Shown in pieces: positions 51,895-61,637 of a DNA stretch of 64,000 bases (positions are counted from its first letter, which is position 1; every line of letters begins with the position of its first letter). Below the pieces are notes generated by a model that was given only the letters and a program-made list of their open reading frames with translations, did not search any database and was not told where the DNA came from. The translations under genes were made by a program, and so were the position numbers. The stretch is taken from positions 40,039-104,038 of the forward strand of contig JADIYW010000013.1 of assembly GCA_016705125.1 (NCBI GenBank), written 5' to 3'. Source of the DNA: Bacteroidota bacterium. GTDB taxonomy: Bacteria > Bacteroidota > Bacteroidia > Chitinophagales > JADIYW01.

Positions 51895-53344
51895 TATTAA
51901 GAATAATGCTTCTTTTATTATTAAGGTTTTTATTTTAATAATTTTAATAATAGATATTAGTTATTCCTTTAAGCAATATTATGGGGAACCAATTGATGGA
52001 GATGTACCCAATATCGTTAATCCTGCTCCCATTTATCAAAAAGTACTTTCAGATCCTTTAGGCATCTCTATTTTAAAAGGAGGCGAAAAGTATGCAGCCA
52101 CAAATCGCTTTTCTTGTCATTATATGATGCGCTTTTGGTTTAACGATGTATATTCCTTTTTTAGTTTATTTAGTAAAAACAAAATCAAGTGTTTATATTT
52201 TACAGCGGCTATTTTTTCCCTTTTTGTACAATATTTTTTAATCGCCTTTTTGTCTGTTTTTATTACTAAAAAAATTAAATTTTGGCGTTTGTCATTTTTA
52301 GTTCCTTGTATTCTATTATTGCCATTTTTTCAGTCCAATGGGTTTGAAAGTCAAATTGGAATTATCGACCAATGCATAACATATACTTTTTTTTATGCGT
52401 TACCAATTAGTCTTTTCATTTTTTACCTTATTCCATTTTATTTAATTGAAACATCAACAAATTATATTCAAAAATGGAAAAAAAATATGATTGCAATTTT
52501 GTCAATTCCCTTTTCCCTTTTTCTTTCATTTAGTAGCCCATTGATAGCGCCTTTGGTTTTATTGTTGTTACCCTCCATTATTATTTATCTTTTTATTGAA
52601 AAATATAAAATTGCCGATAAAATCGATTTTGGGGATAAAGTGAAACATGCAATTTCTATTTTTCCTTATTATTTGTTGTTTTCTTATGTACCCTATATTT
52701 TGTTTTGTGTTTACTCCTTTTATATAGGAACCTTTAACATAGAAAATGGTTCAAGTATGCCATTATTTGAAAGATATAATTTGCTTTTTGAAGGAATTCC
52801 AAAATATTTTGTTGCTAAATTGGGATTGCCATTTATACTATTAATACTTGTAGTTAATTTTATAATTAATAAAAAAAGGAACAAGAATTATAAAATTTCA
52901 TTGGCAACTATTTTTTTATTATTGCTATGTATTGTTTATATTTTTTTATTGCCTTTTGGTGGTTATCGTAACTATAGGCCAATGATTATTAGATATGATA
53001 CTTTTATCCCCATCACAATAGTTCTTTTGTTTTTTGTTGCTAAGGGTACATTTTTATTGCTGGGTCAGTTAAAGGGAATTTATTTTAAATCTTACTTAAT
53101 TTTTATTGCTATCATTTTATTGGTTTTCTGGATTGCTGATACACCACAATTTAATAAAAATGAATGTCAGATGAGTAACTTGTATAATATTAAAAATAGT
53201 AAGGAAGATTTGGTGGTTTTGAATTCTAATTGCACTATTTTAAGTTGGATAAATATTTCGGACCCTTCTTGGGGTTCAAATATTTCAGATATGCTTTTTA
53301 AATGGAAAATTACAGATAAAAGAAAAGATTTCGTTAATAGATAA
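51887..53344 (+). CDS. hypothetical polytopic membrane protein
   Basis: A 485-residue protein with about ten to eleven membrane segments. The first extracytoplasmic loop contains YYGEPIDGDVPNIVNPAPIYQKVLSDPLG and YAATNRFSCHYMMRFWFN, and the C-terminal tail is hydrophilic and cysteine-bearing. I recognise no family; the layout (short N-helix, long acidic first loop) is that of GT-C-like membrane proteins. Its ATG overlaps the end of purM by eight bases, so it is translated from the same transcript. Confidence 0.68.
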   Translation: MNSIKNNASFIIKVFILIILIIDISYSFKQYYGEPIDGDVPNIVNPAPIYQKVLSDPLGISILKGGEKYAATNRFSCHYMMRFWFNDVYSFFSLFSKNKIKCLYFTAAIFSLFVQYFLIAFLSVFITKKIKFWRLSFLVPCILLLPFFQSNGFESQIGIIDQCITYTFFYALPISLFIFYLIPFYLIETSTNYIQKWKKNMIAILSIPFSLFLSFSSPLIAPLVLLLLPSIIIYLFIEKYKIADKIDFGDKVKHAISIFPYYLLFSYVPYILFCVYSFYIGTFNIENGSSMPLFERYNLLFEGIPKYFVAKLGLPFILLILVVNFIINKKRNKNYKISLATIFLLLLCIVYIFLLPFGGYRNYRPMIIRYDTFIPITIVLLFFVAKGTFLLLGQLKGIYFKSYLIFIAIILLVFWIADTPQFNKNECQMSNLYNIKNSKEDLVVLNSNCTILSWINISDPSWGSNISDMLFKWKITDKRKDFVNR

Positions 53345-53346
53345 AG

Positions 53347-54273
53347 CTATTTCGATTCCAGAAATATTTCGGCCATCATACATCTTGCACTTCCACCACC
53401 TATTGTTTCTATAGTAGGAATATCAACAGAAAGAATGTTTGTTAACGGTTCAATTTGTTTTAATTGGAAATTAGTTAAGGAATTAAAAGCACTTTTCGAC
53501 ATCACCAAAAATGATTGCCCATCTTTGTTTTTCAATTGCAACATATTCCCAGCAAATTGATTCATTTGATCCTCCGTAATTTCAATAACTTGTTTTCCAT
53601 CGTTTTTAAGTGTATTTAAAACTTGATTTCTTTCATTCAAATCTTTTATGGTTTCAGCACAAATTATGGCAAAATCAATTCCAATGGTTAACATCACATT
53701 GGTGTGATATACTAATAAATCATTTTTATCCTTACTATAAAAACATACAGGAGTATAACCTATTTCTTGACAATGCGATTTAAACAAATCTTCATCGGTC
53801 CGTGGCGAAATACATGCATACGCCGTATTATTTAAATGGTCAAAAATGATACTTCCTGTACCCTCTAGGAAAACACCATTATTTTCAGATTCAGATATAT
53901 CAGAAATTTCAACAATTTTAAATTTTTCATTTAGTTCATCAATTATTGATTTTCTTCGTTCCAATCGCCTATTGGGTGTACACATGGGAAATAAAAATAC
54001 CTTTCCATCTGTTCCCATACTTATCCAATTGTTAGGGAAAATTGCATCTGGTTTGTTTGGAGAAATGGTGTCCAGAATGACCAAAACTTCAATTTTATGC
54101 AATCTAAGTTTGTTTACGAAAGCATCGAATTCTTCCTTTGCTTTTTCAAGTATGGATTCTGAACTCAAGTGGTCGATTTTTTTCTGAAATGCATTTGATA
54201 CTGCGGTTTCCGAATTGAATTGAAAGCTGGCAGGTCGAACCATCATTACTTTATCTGTAACTTGATTTTGCAT
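53347..54273 (-). CDS. ctlX: citrulline utilization hydrolase CtlX family
   Basis: A 308-residue protein of the guanidino-group modifying (arginine deiminase-like) superfamily. The start MMVRPASFQFN and motif DAIFPNNWISM, then FLEGTGSIIFD, the catalytic His in VYHTNVMLTIG and Cys in GGGSARCMMAEI are all present. CtlX-group members are linked to citrulline or dimethylarginine breakdown, but few have been tested. Convergent with the membrane gene and divergent from the RraA-like gene. Confidence 0.88.
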   Translation of the reverse strand: MQNQVTDKVMMVRPASFQFNSETAVSNAFQKKIDHLSSESILEKAKEEFDAFVNKLRLHKIEVLVILDTISPNKPDAIFPNNWISMGTDGKVFLFPMCTPNRRLERRKSIIDELNEKFKIVEISDISESENNGVFLEGTGSIIFDHLNNTAYACISPRTDEDLFKSHCQEIGYTPVCFYSKDKNDLLVYHTNVMLTIGIDFAIICAETIKDLNERNQVLNTLKNDGKQVIEITEDQMNQFAGNMLQLKNKDGQSFLVMSKSAFNSLTNFQLKQIEPLTNILSVDIPTIETIGGGSARCMMAEIFLESK

Positions 54274-54332
54274 TTTATTCTTTTTAAAATTATTAATAAA
54301 GTTTGTAAATTTACGAGATAAATTATATTAAA

Positions 54333-54818
54333 ATGAATAAAGAATTCACAACTGCCGATTTATATGATGCAAACGAGGGAAACGTACAAGTTGCATTGCC
54401 AATTTTTAATGCTTATGGAATAAAAGCAAACTTTTATGGACAAATTTTTACGATTAAATGTCATGAAGACAATACAATTGTGGGTGATGTTTTAAGGAAT
54501 GAAAATGGAAAGGGAAAAGTTTTGGTTATTGATGGAGGTGGCTCCTTACGATGTGCTTTGGTTGGAGATTTAATTGCAGCTGCAGCTGTTAAAAATGAAT
54601 GGGAAGGCATTATCGTGTTTGGTTGTATTAGAGATTCTGTAGCCATCAACACCATGAATATTGGCATCAGAGCATTACAAACCAACCCAACAAAGACAGT
54701 AAAAAGAAATACAGGATTAAAAGGGGAAATTTTGAATTTTGCAAATACAACTTTTAGCCCAAATCATTGGGTATATGTAGATGAAGATGGGATTTTGGTT
54801 AGCGAAAAAGAACTATAA
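54333..54818 (+). CDS. rraA: RraA-like protein / HMG aldolase family
   Basis: A 161-residue protein of the RraA fold. FTTADLYDANEGNVQVALPIF, GQIFTIKCHEDN, GKVLVIDGGGSLRCALVGDLIAAAAVKNEWEGIIVFGCIRDS and the GIRALQTNPTKTVKR segment are family motifs. RraA proteins inhibit RNase E in enterobacteria; related members are 4-hydroxy-4-methyl-2-oxoglutarate aldolases that keep the D in CIRD and the G-D pair. Which function applies in this phylum is open. Confidence 0.9.
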   Translation: MNKEFTTADLYDANEGNVQVALPIFNAYGIKANFYGQIFTIKCHEDNTIVGDVLRNENGKGKVLVIDGGGSLRCALVGDLIAAAAVKNEWEGIIVFGCIRDSVAINTMNIGIRALQTNPTKTVKRNTGLKGEILNFANTTFSPNHWVYVDEDGILVSEKEL

Positions 54819-54940
54819 TAAATGTTTAATGGTAAATGTTTAATGGTAAATGTTTGAATGCTTAATGAAAAGAAATAATCAAAAACCTAATAACTATTTA
54901 CCAATTACCAATTACTAATTACAAAATAACAAATAACTCA
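54819..54940. repeat. degenerate word-repeat block, convergent gap
   Basis: A 122-base gap between convergent genes made of tandem words: AATGTTTAATGGTA three times with drift, then TTACCAATTACCAATTACTA and AATAACAAATAACTCATTA. These resemble parts of 40834-41005. No coding frame seen. Confidence 0.65.
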
Positions 54941-55564
54941 TTAGCCCAATTTATAATCCGAAATGCATAATTTATGATTGCAGAAATGGTATTCCTCTTC
55001 ATTGTTGGAACCAATAATAAGCAATCTGTGGCCTATGTATTTTTCAATAAGTTGGTGATACCAATTACAGGCATTTTTATCAAAATTAGATGTAGGCTCA
55101 TCTAATAGCAAAATTGGTGTATCGGTGAAAATAGCAAGCCCAAGTTTTACTCTTTGTTTCATTCCGGAGGAAAACGTTTTTATAAATTTATCCTTATGCA
55201 TATCGAGGTCGAGTAAATTAATAATATCTCTTTTTTCGATACCTATAATTGTTTTTTTGAAATGAAAATGAAAGTCTATTAATTCAGTAAGCGTAAGATT
55301 TTCAATTAATTCGGTATAAGGAGCGGCAAAACTAACCAATGGCCAAATGTTTTCATCGGGTATTTTTTTTCCTTCATTTTCAAAAATTACATTTCCCTTT
55401 GTTTTCAATAAACCACCTGATATTAATTTCATTAAGGTAGATTTACCTGAGCCATTTGGACCGATTAATGCATATTTATTGTCTGATTCGAATGTATAAT
55501 TTACATTCTTGAAAATCCATTCAGACCCATATCTCTTTCCGGCTTGTTCTAATATTATCTTCAT
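54941..55564 (-). CDS. ABC transporter ATP-binding protein
   Basis: A 207-residue ABC ATPase: Walker A GPNGSGKS (about 35-42), Q-loop VSFAAPY, signature FSSGMKQRV and Walker B LLLDEPTSNFD; the Walker B aspartate-glutamate pair and H-loop-like region are followed by a short end. No permease gene is adjacent. Its ATG overlaps the lpxA stop by four bases, so it is the last gene of the lipid A operon. Confidence 0.88.
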   Translation of the reverse strand: MKIILEQAGKRYGSEWIFKNVNYTFESDNKYALIGPNGSGKSTLMKLISGGLLKTKGNVIFENEGKKIPDENIWPLVSFAAPYTELIENLTLTELIDFHFHFKKTIIGIEKRDIINLLDLDMHKDKFIKTFSSGMKQRVKLGLAIFTDTPILLLDEPTSNFDKNACNWYHQLIEKYIGHRLLIIGSNNEEEYHFCNHKLCISDYKLG

Positions 55565-56337
55565 TCAGAATAAATACCTCTTATGATTCCTCTTTCGGAT
55601 TTTTCGATAAAATCGATTATTTTGTTTCTAATCTCATCAGAAGGAAATTCCTCTTTTATTTTAGAAATTGACTGTGAAATATTTAATCCGTTCCCGAAAA
55701 TATATCTATAAATATCTTGAATAGTATGAATTTGATCTATTGAAAAATTATTTCTTTTCAAACCAACAGAATTAATTCCTGAAAACATAGCTGGCTCTTT
55801 TGCAACTAATACGAATGGTGGAACGTCTTTTCTGAGTAATGTGCCACCAGCAATAAAGGCATGTTCCCCAATATTTACAAATTGATGTGCAGCCGACATA
55901 CCGCCAAAAATAGCATAATCTCCGATGATAACATGTCCTGCTAAATTAGTTGTATTTGCCAAAACACAATGATTTCCAACTATACAGTCGTGTGCTACAT
56001 GTACATAGGCCATTAAAAGTGTGTCTGACCCAATTTTAGTTGTACCACTTATCTTTGTGCCTCTATTTATAGTTACACATTCTCTTATTGTTACCCTATT
56101 GGCTATTTCAACCGTAGAATATTCACCCTCAAATTTTAAATCTTGCGGTATTGCACCTATTACGGCACCCGGAAATATGGAACAATTATCGCCAATTCGA
56201 GTTCCTGGAAATATAGTTACATTTGGTCCTATCCAATTATTTTTGCCAATAATTACATCTTCATAAATGGTTGTAAAATGTCCTATTTGACAATATTCAC
56301 CAATAATTGCTTCGGGATGTATATAATTCAATATCAT
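55561..56337 (-). CDS. lpxA: acyl-ACP--UDP-N-acetylglucosamine O-acyltransferase
   Basis: LpxA adds the first 3-O-acyl chain of lipid A. The 258-residue protein is a left-handed beta-helix with hexapeptide repeats from IGEYCQIGHFTTI. The catalytic His is in AYVHVAHDCIVGNHC, and GLKRNNFSIDQIHTIQDIYRYIF starts the helical C-terminal domain. Starts one base after lpxC/fabZ and overlaps the ABC gene. Confidence 0.97.
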   Translation of the reverse strand: MILNYIHPEAIIGEYCQIGHFTTIYEDVIIGKNNWIGPNVTIFPGTRIGDNCSIFPGAVIGAIPQDLKFEGEYSTVEIANRVTIRECVTINRGTKISGTTKIGSDTLLMAYVHVAHDCIVGNHCVLANTTNLAGHVIIGDYAIFGGMSAAHQFVNIGEHAFIAGGTLLRKDVPPFVLVAKEPAMFSGINSVGLKRNNFSIDQIHTIQDIYRYIFGNGLNISQSISKIKEEFPSDEIRNKIIDFIEKSERGIIRGIYSE

Positions 56338-56338
56338 T

Positions 56339-57730
56339 TTAAGGTTTAAATACTTTTGCGGTCAATTCCGCTTCCGTTACCAAATTAGTACCAACATAAA
56401 TACTCCCTTTCATCCAACTAATTCCTCTTTTTATAGGTTGAATAAGTTCTAATTTTATAATCAAAGTATCACCAGGCTTTACAGGTTGTTTGAATTTGCA
56501 ATTATCAATTTTAAGAAAATAAGTAATATAATTTTCAGGATCTGGATATTGAGTAAGCACCAAAACACCACCAGTTTGTGCCATTGCTTCTATTTGTAAA
56601 ACACCTGGCATTATTGGGTTTCCCGGAAAGTGACCAACAAAAAATGGTTCATTAAAGGTAACATTTTTTATACCAACTACTGTCGTTTCGTTTAGCTCTA
56701 TTATCTTATCAATTAATAAAAATGGAAAGCGATGAGGAAGTATTTTTTCAATTTTACTCAAATCAAATATAGGGGCTTTATCGGGATTATATTTAGGAAT
56801 TTCTTTGTTTCTTCTAACTTCCTTTATATGCTTTTTAAGCAATTTAGCAAATTCTACGTTGCCATCATGTCCAGGCTTTGAAGCTACAATTTTACATTTG
56901 ATTCTGCATCCAATTAATGACAAATCACCAATTACATCTAAAAGTTTATGTCTTGCAGGCTCGTTTGGATACCTAAGTTCTACTTTGTTTACAATGCCTT
57001 CTCTATTTATTCCATCCGTAGATTGATTAAACAAATCGGCAATATGCTTGAACCTGTTTTCTGGCAGTCTTTTTTCAGCTACAACGATTGCATTTTTTAA
57101 ATCACCACCTTTTATTAAACCGCTTTCTAACAGCGGCTCTACTTCATGAAGAAAACAAAAAGTGCGACTTGAAGCAATTTCTGTTTTAAAGTCTTCTAAA
57201 TTTCTAATTTTAGCATATTGCTTGCCCAAAACTTGCGAATTATAATCTATCATCACATCAATTGAATAATGATCTGATGGAATAGCCATCATTTCAACAT
57301 CCTTTTCTGGATCATAGAAATTAATAGTTTCAGATAACTCAAAATAATCTCTTATCTTATCTTGAACATAAATACCCGATTGTTCAATTAAATCAACAAA
57401 TAAGTGGGCACTGCCATCCATTATCGGAATTTCAGGGCCATCAAGTTCTATTATTGCATTATCAATACCCATACCCACTAATGCGGCCAATAAATGCTCT
57501 ACAGTAGATACTCGATTTCCATTTAATTCTAAAGTGGTGCCTCTTGAAACTTCTACCACCAAATCACAATCTGCCTTAATTTGGGGTTTTTCGGGTAAAT
57601 CAATACGTACAAATACAAATCCTGTGTCTATTTCAGCGGCTTTTATACAAACAGTTACATTTTTCCCGGTGTGTAAACCACGACCTGAAAAAACAATATC
57701 CTTTTTTATAGTTTGTTGAAAATCAATCAT
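56339..57730 (-). CDS. lpxC/fabZ: bifunctional UDP-3-O-acyl-GlcNAc deacetylase / FabZ dehydratase
   Basis: A 463-residue fusion of LpxC (about 1-300) and FabZ (about 315-463). LpxC has ISTVEHLLAALVGMGIDNA (zinc His), HKLLDVIGDLSL and VASKPGHDGNVEFA, the metal ligands and catalytic His. FabZ has LPHRFPFLLIDKI and GHFPGNPIMPGVLQIEAMAQTGG, with the catalytic His and Glu. The fusion joins the committed step of lipid A with fatty-acid dehydration and is a hallmark of Bacteroidota. Between lpxD (two bases upstream) and lpxA. Confidence 0.98.
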   Translation of the reverse strand: MIDFQQTIKKDIVFSGRGLHTGKNVTVCIKAAEIDTGFVFVRIDLPEKPQIKADCDLVVEVSRGTTLELNGNRVSTVEHLLAALVGMGIDNAIIELDGPEIPIMDGSAHLFVDLIEQSGIYVQDKIRDYFELSETINFYDPEKDVEMMAIPSDHYSIDVMIDYNSQVLGKQYAKIRNLEDFKTEIASSRTFCFLHEVEPLLESGLIKGGDLKNAIVVAEKRLPENRFKHIADLFNQSTDGINREGIVNKVELRYPNEPARHKLLDVIGDLSLIGCRIKCKIVASKPGHDGNVEFAKLLKKHIKEVRRNKEIPKYNPDKAPIFDLSKIEKILPHRFPFLLIDKIIELNETTVVGIKNVTFNEPFFVGHFPGNPIMPGVLQIEAMAQTGGVLVLTQYPDPENYITYFLKIDNCKFKQPVKPGDTLIIKLELIQPIKRGISWMKGSIYVGTNLVTEAELTAKVFKP

Positions 57731-57732
57731 AC

Positions 57733-58773
57733 TTACCTTGAGAGGTTATTTTTATACAAAGATATAAATTCCTCTAAATCTTTTATTCTTTGTGCAATTT
57801 CTGGCAATTTTTTATAAACTGCATAGGCACGATAGGATTCGGTAAATCCAAAGGCAGGACTTCCATTTATTTTCTGCCCATTTTCTAAAATAGATTTTGA
57901 AACGCCACTTTTCGCATTAATTTGCGTAAAAGGCGCTATTTGTATATGTCCAACAAATCCTACTTGTCCTCCAATAACACAATTATTTCCTAGTTTAGTA
58001 CTTCCCGAAACACCGGTTTGTGCAGCAATTACAGTGTTCTCCCCTATTTCTACATTATGCCCAACCTGAACCAGATTATCAATTTTTACTCCATTTCTGA
58101 TTATGGTTGCACCCATAGTGCCACAATCAATGGTTGTATTTGCACCAATTTCTACATCATTTTCAATAATTACTTTTCCGAGCTGAGCAATTTTACTATA
58201 AGTTCCATCATTTTGAGGTGCAAATCCAAATCCATCAGAACCTATTATTGCACCAGAATGTATGATGCAGTTAGCGCCAATTTTAGTATTTGGATAAATT
58301 TTGACTCCCGCAAAAATGATAGTTCCATTTCCAATTTCTGTATTTTCTCCGATATATACTTGCGGAAAAATTTTCACCTCATTTCCGATTTTAACATTGT
58401 TTCCTATATAAGAAAAAGCACCTAGATAAACATTTTCTCCAATTTCAACTCCTTCTCCTTTGAAAACGGGCATCTCCTCGCCTATCTTATTTATTTTCTT
58501 TTGTTCAAATATGGTAAGCAATTTCGTCAATGCATTATAAACATTTTCTACCTTTATAACAGTACCTTTAAAATCATTAAAGGTTTGGTCTTTTGCTATA
58601 ATTAAGGCACCTGCTTTTGTAGTTGAAAGGAATTTGGTGTATTTTGGATTTGCTAAAAAACTAATTTCATTTTCATTTGCATCCTCAATCTTATTAGGAT
58701 TTAGTATAAGTAATTCACTATTGCCAAACAACTCGCCTCCAATGATTTTTGCAATTTCTTCTAATCTATACAT
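57733..58773 (-). CDS. lpxD: UDP-3-O-acylglucosamine N-acyltransferase
   Basis: LpxD adds the second acyl chain to the LpxC product. 346 residues: an N-terminal uridine-binding domain (MYRLEEIAKIIGGELFG...), hexapeptide beta-helix (IGENVYLGAFSYIGNN...), catalytic His in DNLVQVGHNVEIGENTVIAAQTGVSGS, and a helical C-terminus QRIKDLEEFISLYK. Precedes lpxC/fabZ by two bases and follows the HD gene by one base. Confidence 0.97.
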   Translation of the reverse strand: MYRLEEIAKIIGGELFGNSELLILNPNKIEDANENEISFLANPKYTKFLSTTKAGALIIAKDQTFNDFKGTVIKVENVYNALTKLLTIFEQKKINKIGEEMPVFKGEGVEIGENVYLGAFSYIGNNVKIGNEVKIFPQVYIGENTEIGNGTIIFAGVKIYPNTKIGANCIIHSGAIIGSDGFGFAPQNDGTYSKIAQLGKVIIENDVEIGANTTIDCGTMGATIIRNGVKIDNLVQVGHNVEIGENTVIAAQTGVSGSTKLGNNCVIGGQVGFVGHIQIAPFTQINAKSGVSKSILENGQKINGSPAFGFTESYRAYAVYKKLPEIAQRIKDLEEFISLYKNNLSR

Positions 58774-58774
58774 C

Positions 58775-60007
58775 CTACCCTATAAGATCTGCTGAATAAC
58801 AAAGATAATGCTTTTCAATCGGATTTGACAACGATTTGATATTCAGCATGTCGGCAATTTCTGAAATATCCTTAATGTTTCCATTTCTATACTTTATATA
58901 GATATTATCTTTTGTAGGATTGTATGCATTGTTTATAGATTTACTTTTTATAATTAAATATTTATGAAAGTCATTTAATAAACTGGATTTTAAGCTTAAT
59001 AGCTTGTTTTTTAATTTTTGAAGTTCCAGGATTTCTTTCTCCGTTCCGTATTCAATTTTAAAAAGTCTTCTATTTAATAAACCTTTACTTAAATAGGAAA
59101 GCAAAATATCGTCATTCACTGCCCACGATTTAATGGCTCCCATTATATCATGATCGTCCAATAAGGCAAATGTTTTTAAATGAATATCGTTCGATGCAAA
59201 GTCTTTTAATGTAATCTCCTTTTCTAAAAAATGTCTTAATGGCTCTGAACAAGGTAATTTCACACCATTTTCACGAGCCAAAAATTTAGCTCTCTCCAAC
59301 AAATTTACCATCATATGTTCTGCAGAAAGGGATGTTTTATGTAAATAAACTTGCCAATACATCAATCGACGACTTACAATAAATTTTTCAATAGAATAAA
59401 TTCCCTTTTCTTCTACAACCAAATTGTCATCATGGACATCAAGCATTTGTATAATTCGGTCGTAGCCAATTACGCCCTCTGCAACACCAGTGTAAAAACT
59501 GTCACGAATTAAATAATCCAATCTATCTACATCCAACTGACCTGAAACTAATTGATTCAAGAATCGTTTTGGATACTCGTTTTTAAATATTTTAATGGCT
59601 AAACTCAATCTTCCATTCAAGGTTTTATTTAATTCTTCAAAAAAATAAAGCGAAATTTGTTCATGGTGCACTTCATTTACAATACTTTGTTCGAGTGTGT
59701 GCGAGTATGGGCCATGTCCAATATCATGCAATAAAATCGCAATCGTTACGGCCTCCGCTTCCTCATTTGTAATTTGATGTCCTTTATTTCTGAGCACTTC
59801 TAATGCCTTACCCATTAAATGTACGGCACCGAGCGTATGCTGGAAACGACTGTGGTTAGCACCCGGATAAACTAGGGAACTTAATCCCAATTGATTGATT
59901 CTCCTAAGTCGCTGAAAATAAGGGTGTTCTATGATGTCATAGATGATTTCAAATGGAATTGAAATAAATCCATACACCGGATCGTTAAATATTTTTCGTT
60001 TATTCAA
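58775..60007 (-). CDS. HD domain phosphohydrolase
   Basis: A 410-residue protein with an N-terminal HD domain: RINQLGLSSLVYPGANHSRFQHTLGAVHLM and AILLHDIGHGPYSHTLEQ carry the metal His and Asp residues, then VSGQLDVDRLDYLIRDSFYTGV. This resembles dGTPase-like HD proteins (SAMHD1-related), likely acting on (d)NTPs, but activity is unproved. TTG 60007 is the start; there is no ATG just upstream. It is the first gene of the lipid A operon and divergent from porX with a 73-base gap. Confidence 0.92.
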   Translation of the reverse strand: MNKRKIFNDPVYGFISIPFEIIYDIIEHPYFQRLRRINQLGLSSLVYPGANHSRFQHTLGAVHLMGKALEVLRNKGHQITNEEAEAVTIAILLHDIGHGPYSHTLEQSIVNEVHHEQISLYFFEELNKTLNGRLSLAIKIFKNEYPKRFLNQLVSGQLDVDRLDYLIRDSFYTGVAEGVIGYDRIIQMLDVHDDNLVVEEKGIYSIEKFIVSRRLMYWQVYLHKTSLSAEHMMVNLLERAKFLARENGVKLPCSEPLRHFLEKEITLKDFASNDIHLKTFALLDDHDIMGAIKSWAVNDDILLSYLSKGLLNRRLFKIEYGTEKEILELQKLKNKLLSLKSSLLNDFHKYLIIKSKSINNAYNPTKDNIYIKYRNGNIKDISEIADMLNIKSLSNPIEKHYLCYSADLIG

Positions 60008-60080
60008 AAGGTAATCCTATTTTTATGCAATTAAAATTTATTTAGACGCACTAAATATATAAAAAAGGAGTTTTCTATTT

Positions 60081-61637
60081 ATGAATGTTATAAAAATTCT
60101 TTGGGCAGATGATGAAATTGATTTGTTAAAACCTCAAATTTTGTTTCTTGAACAAAAAGGCTATCTCGTTGATGGCGTTACAAATGGGCATGATGCCTTG
60201 GATAAAGTAAAAAATGGCAATTATGATTTGGTCTTTTTGGACGAATCAATGCCAGGTATTACTGGATTGGAGACTTTGCCTTTAATTAAGCAAATTCACC
60301 AAGATTTGCCGGTTGTTTTGATTACCAAAAATGAAGAAGAGAACCTGATGGATGAGGCAATTGGTTCTCAAATTTCTGATTATTTAATTAAACCAGTAAG
60401 ACCCAACCAGATTTTATTGGCTATTAAAAAAATAATTGATAATAAGCGATTGTTTCAAGAAAAAACAACTACAGACTATAGACAAGAATTTCAACAAATA
60501 ATGCTTTCTATGACCAATAATATGAGTCATCAGGAATGGGTTGATGTGTATAGAAAACTGATTTTCTGGGATTTGGAATTGGATAAAGCGGAAAATAACC
60601 AAATGCGTGAAGTGTATAATATGCAGAGGGTTGAAGCAAATAAGGAATTCTTTAAATTTATACAAAAAAATTATTTAGGTTGGCTAAAAAATCAAAATTC
60701 AAATACAACACCTACCCTATCTCATAATTTATTCAAGGATAAAGTGATTCCTAATATAGATGGCGACATTCCTACTTTTTTTATTCTTATTGATAATTTA
60801 AGGTACGACCAATGGAAAATGATCGAGACGCTTGTAAATGAAAATTTTAGAAAAGTAAGTGAAGATTATTTCTTTTCTATTTTACCTACAACAACACAAT
60901 ATAGCCGTAATGCTATTTTTTCAGGACTGATGCCTTCCGAAATTGAAAAAAAATACAATGACAAATGGTCGCATGATGAAGATGAGGGTGGAAAAAATTT
61001 ACATGAAGAATTTTTCTTTGGAGAACAAATGAAACGATTAGGGGCAAATATAAAAACAAGCTATACAAAAATTACCAACCATCAAAATGGAAAAATATTG
61101 GAAGATAATATCCTTAATTTGATGAATAATACGCTAAATGTAATTGTATATAATTTTGTAGATATGTTATCGCATGCACGAACTGAAATGGAAGTGCTGA
61201 AAGAATTGGCAAGCAATGAGTCGGCATACAGAAGTTTGACCGTTTCTTGGTTCGACCATTCACCGCTTTTTAATGCATTACAAAAATTAAAGGATAAAAA
61301 AGTAAGACTTATTTTTACTGCCGACCATGGCACCACAAGAGTTCAATCGCCATCAAAGATTATTGGAGATAAAAATACAACAGCCAATTTGAGGTATAAA
61401 ACAGGCAAAAATCTAAATTATAATCCAAAAGAAGTATTTGAAGTAAAAAACCCCGATGATGCATTTTTGCCCAAAGCGAATATCAGTTCTTCATTTGTAT
61501 TTGCCAAAGAAGATTATTATTTTGTTTATCCTAATAATTACAATCATTTTGCCAATTATTATAAAGATACTTTTCAGCATGGAGGCATTAGTTTAGAAGA
61601 AATTATTGTACCGTTTATGGTTTACCAGAATAAATAG
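60081..61637 (+). CDS. porX: PorX: response regulator with PglZ domain (type IX secretion)
   Basis: A 518-residue regulator of the type IX secretion system. Its receiver domain (residues 1-125) has acidic WADDEID, phospho-acceptor Asp54 in LVFLDESMPG, and the Lys in LIKPVRP. The rest is an alkaline-phosphatase-like PglZ domain: FFILIDNLRYDQWK, TTTQYSRNAIFSGL, FTADHGTT, and a C-terminal FQHGGISLEEIIVPFMVYQNK. AGGAG ten bases before the ATG is one of few Shine-Dalgarno-like sites in this window. It is divergent from the HD-lipid A operon. Its last 42 bases recur in tandem downstream. Confidence 0.93.
   Translation: MNVIKILWADDEIDLLKPQILFLEQKGYLVDGVTNGHDALDKVKNGNYDLVFLDESMPGITGLETLPLIKQIHQDLPVVLITKNEEENLMDEAIGSQISDYLIKPVRPNQILLAIKKIIDNKRLFQEKTTTDYRQEFQQIMLSMTNNMSHQEWVDVYRKLIFWDLELDKAENNQMREVYNMQRVEANKEFFKFIQKNYLGWLKNQNSNTTPTLSHNLFKDKVIPNIDGDIPTFFILIDNLRYDQWKMIETLVNENFRKVSEDYFFSILPTTTQYSRNAIFSGLMPSEIEKKYNDKWSHDEDEGGKNLHEEFFFGEQMKRLGANIKTSYTKITNHQNGKILEDNILNLMNNTLNVIVYNFVDMLSHARTEMEVLKELASNESAYRSLTVSWFDHSPLFNALQKLKDKKVRLIFTADHGTTRVQSPSKIIGDKNTTANLRYKTGKNLNYNPKEVFEVKNPDDAFLPKANISSSFVFAKEDYYFVYPNNYNHFANYYKDTFQHGGISLEEIIVPFMVYQNK

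Noticed and set aside
54333..54818. RraA-like gene as evidence for RNase E control
   Set aside because: RraA-fold proteins include aldolases, and nothing in the window links it to RNase E.
58018..58425. 135-residue plus-strand open frame over lpxD
   Set aside because: It arises from the periodic hexapeptide-repeat sequence of lpxD read antisense.
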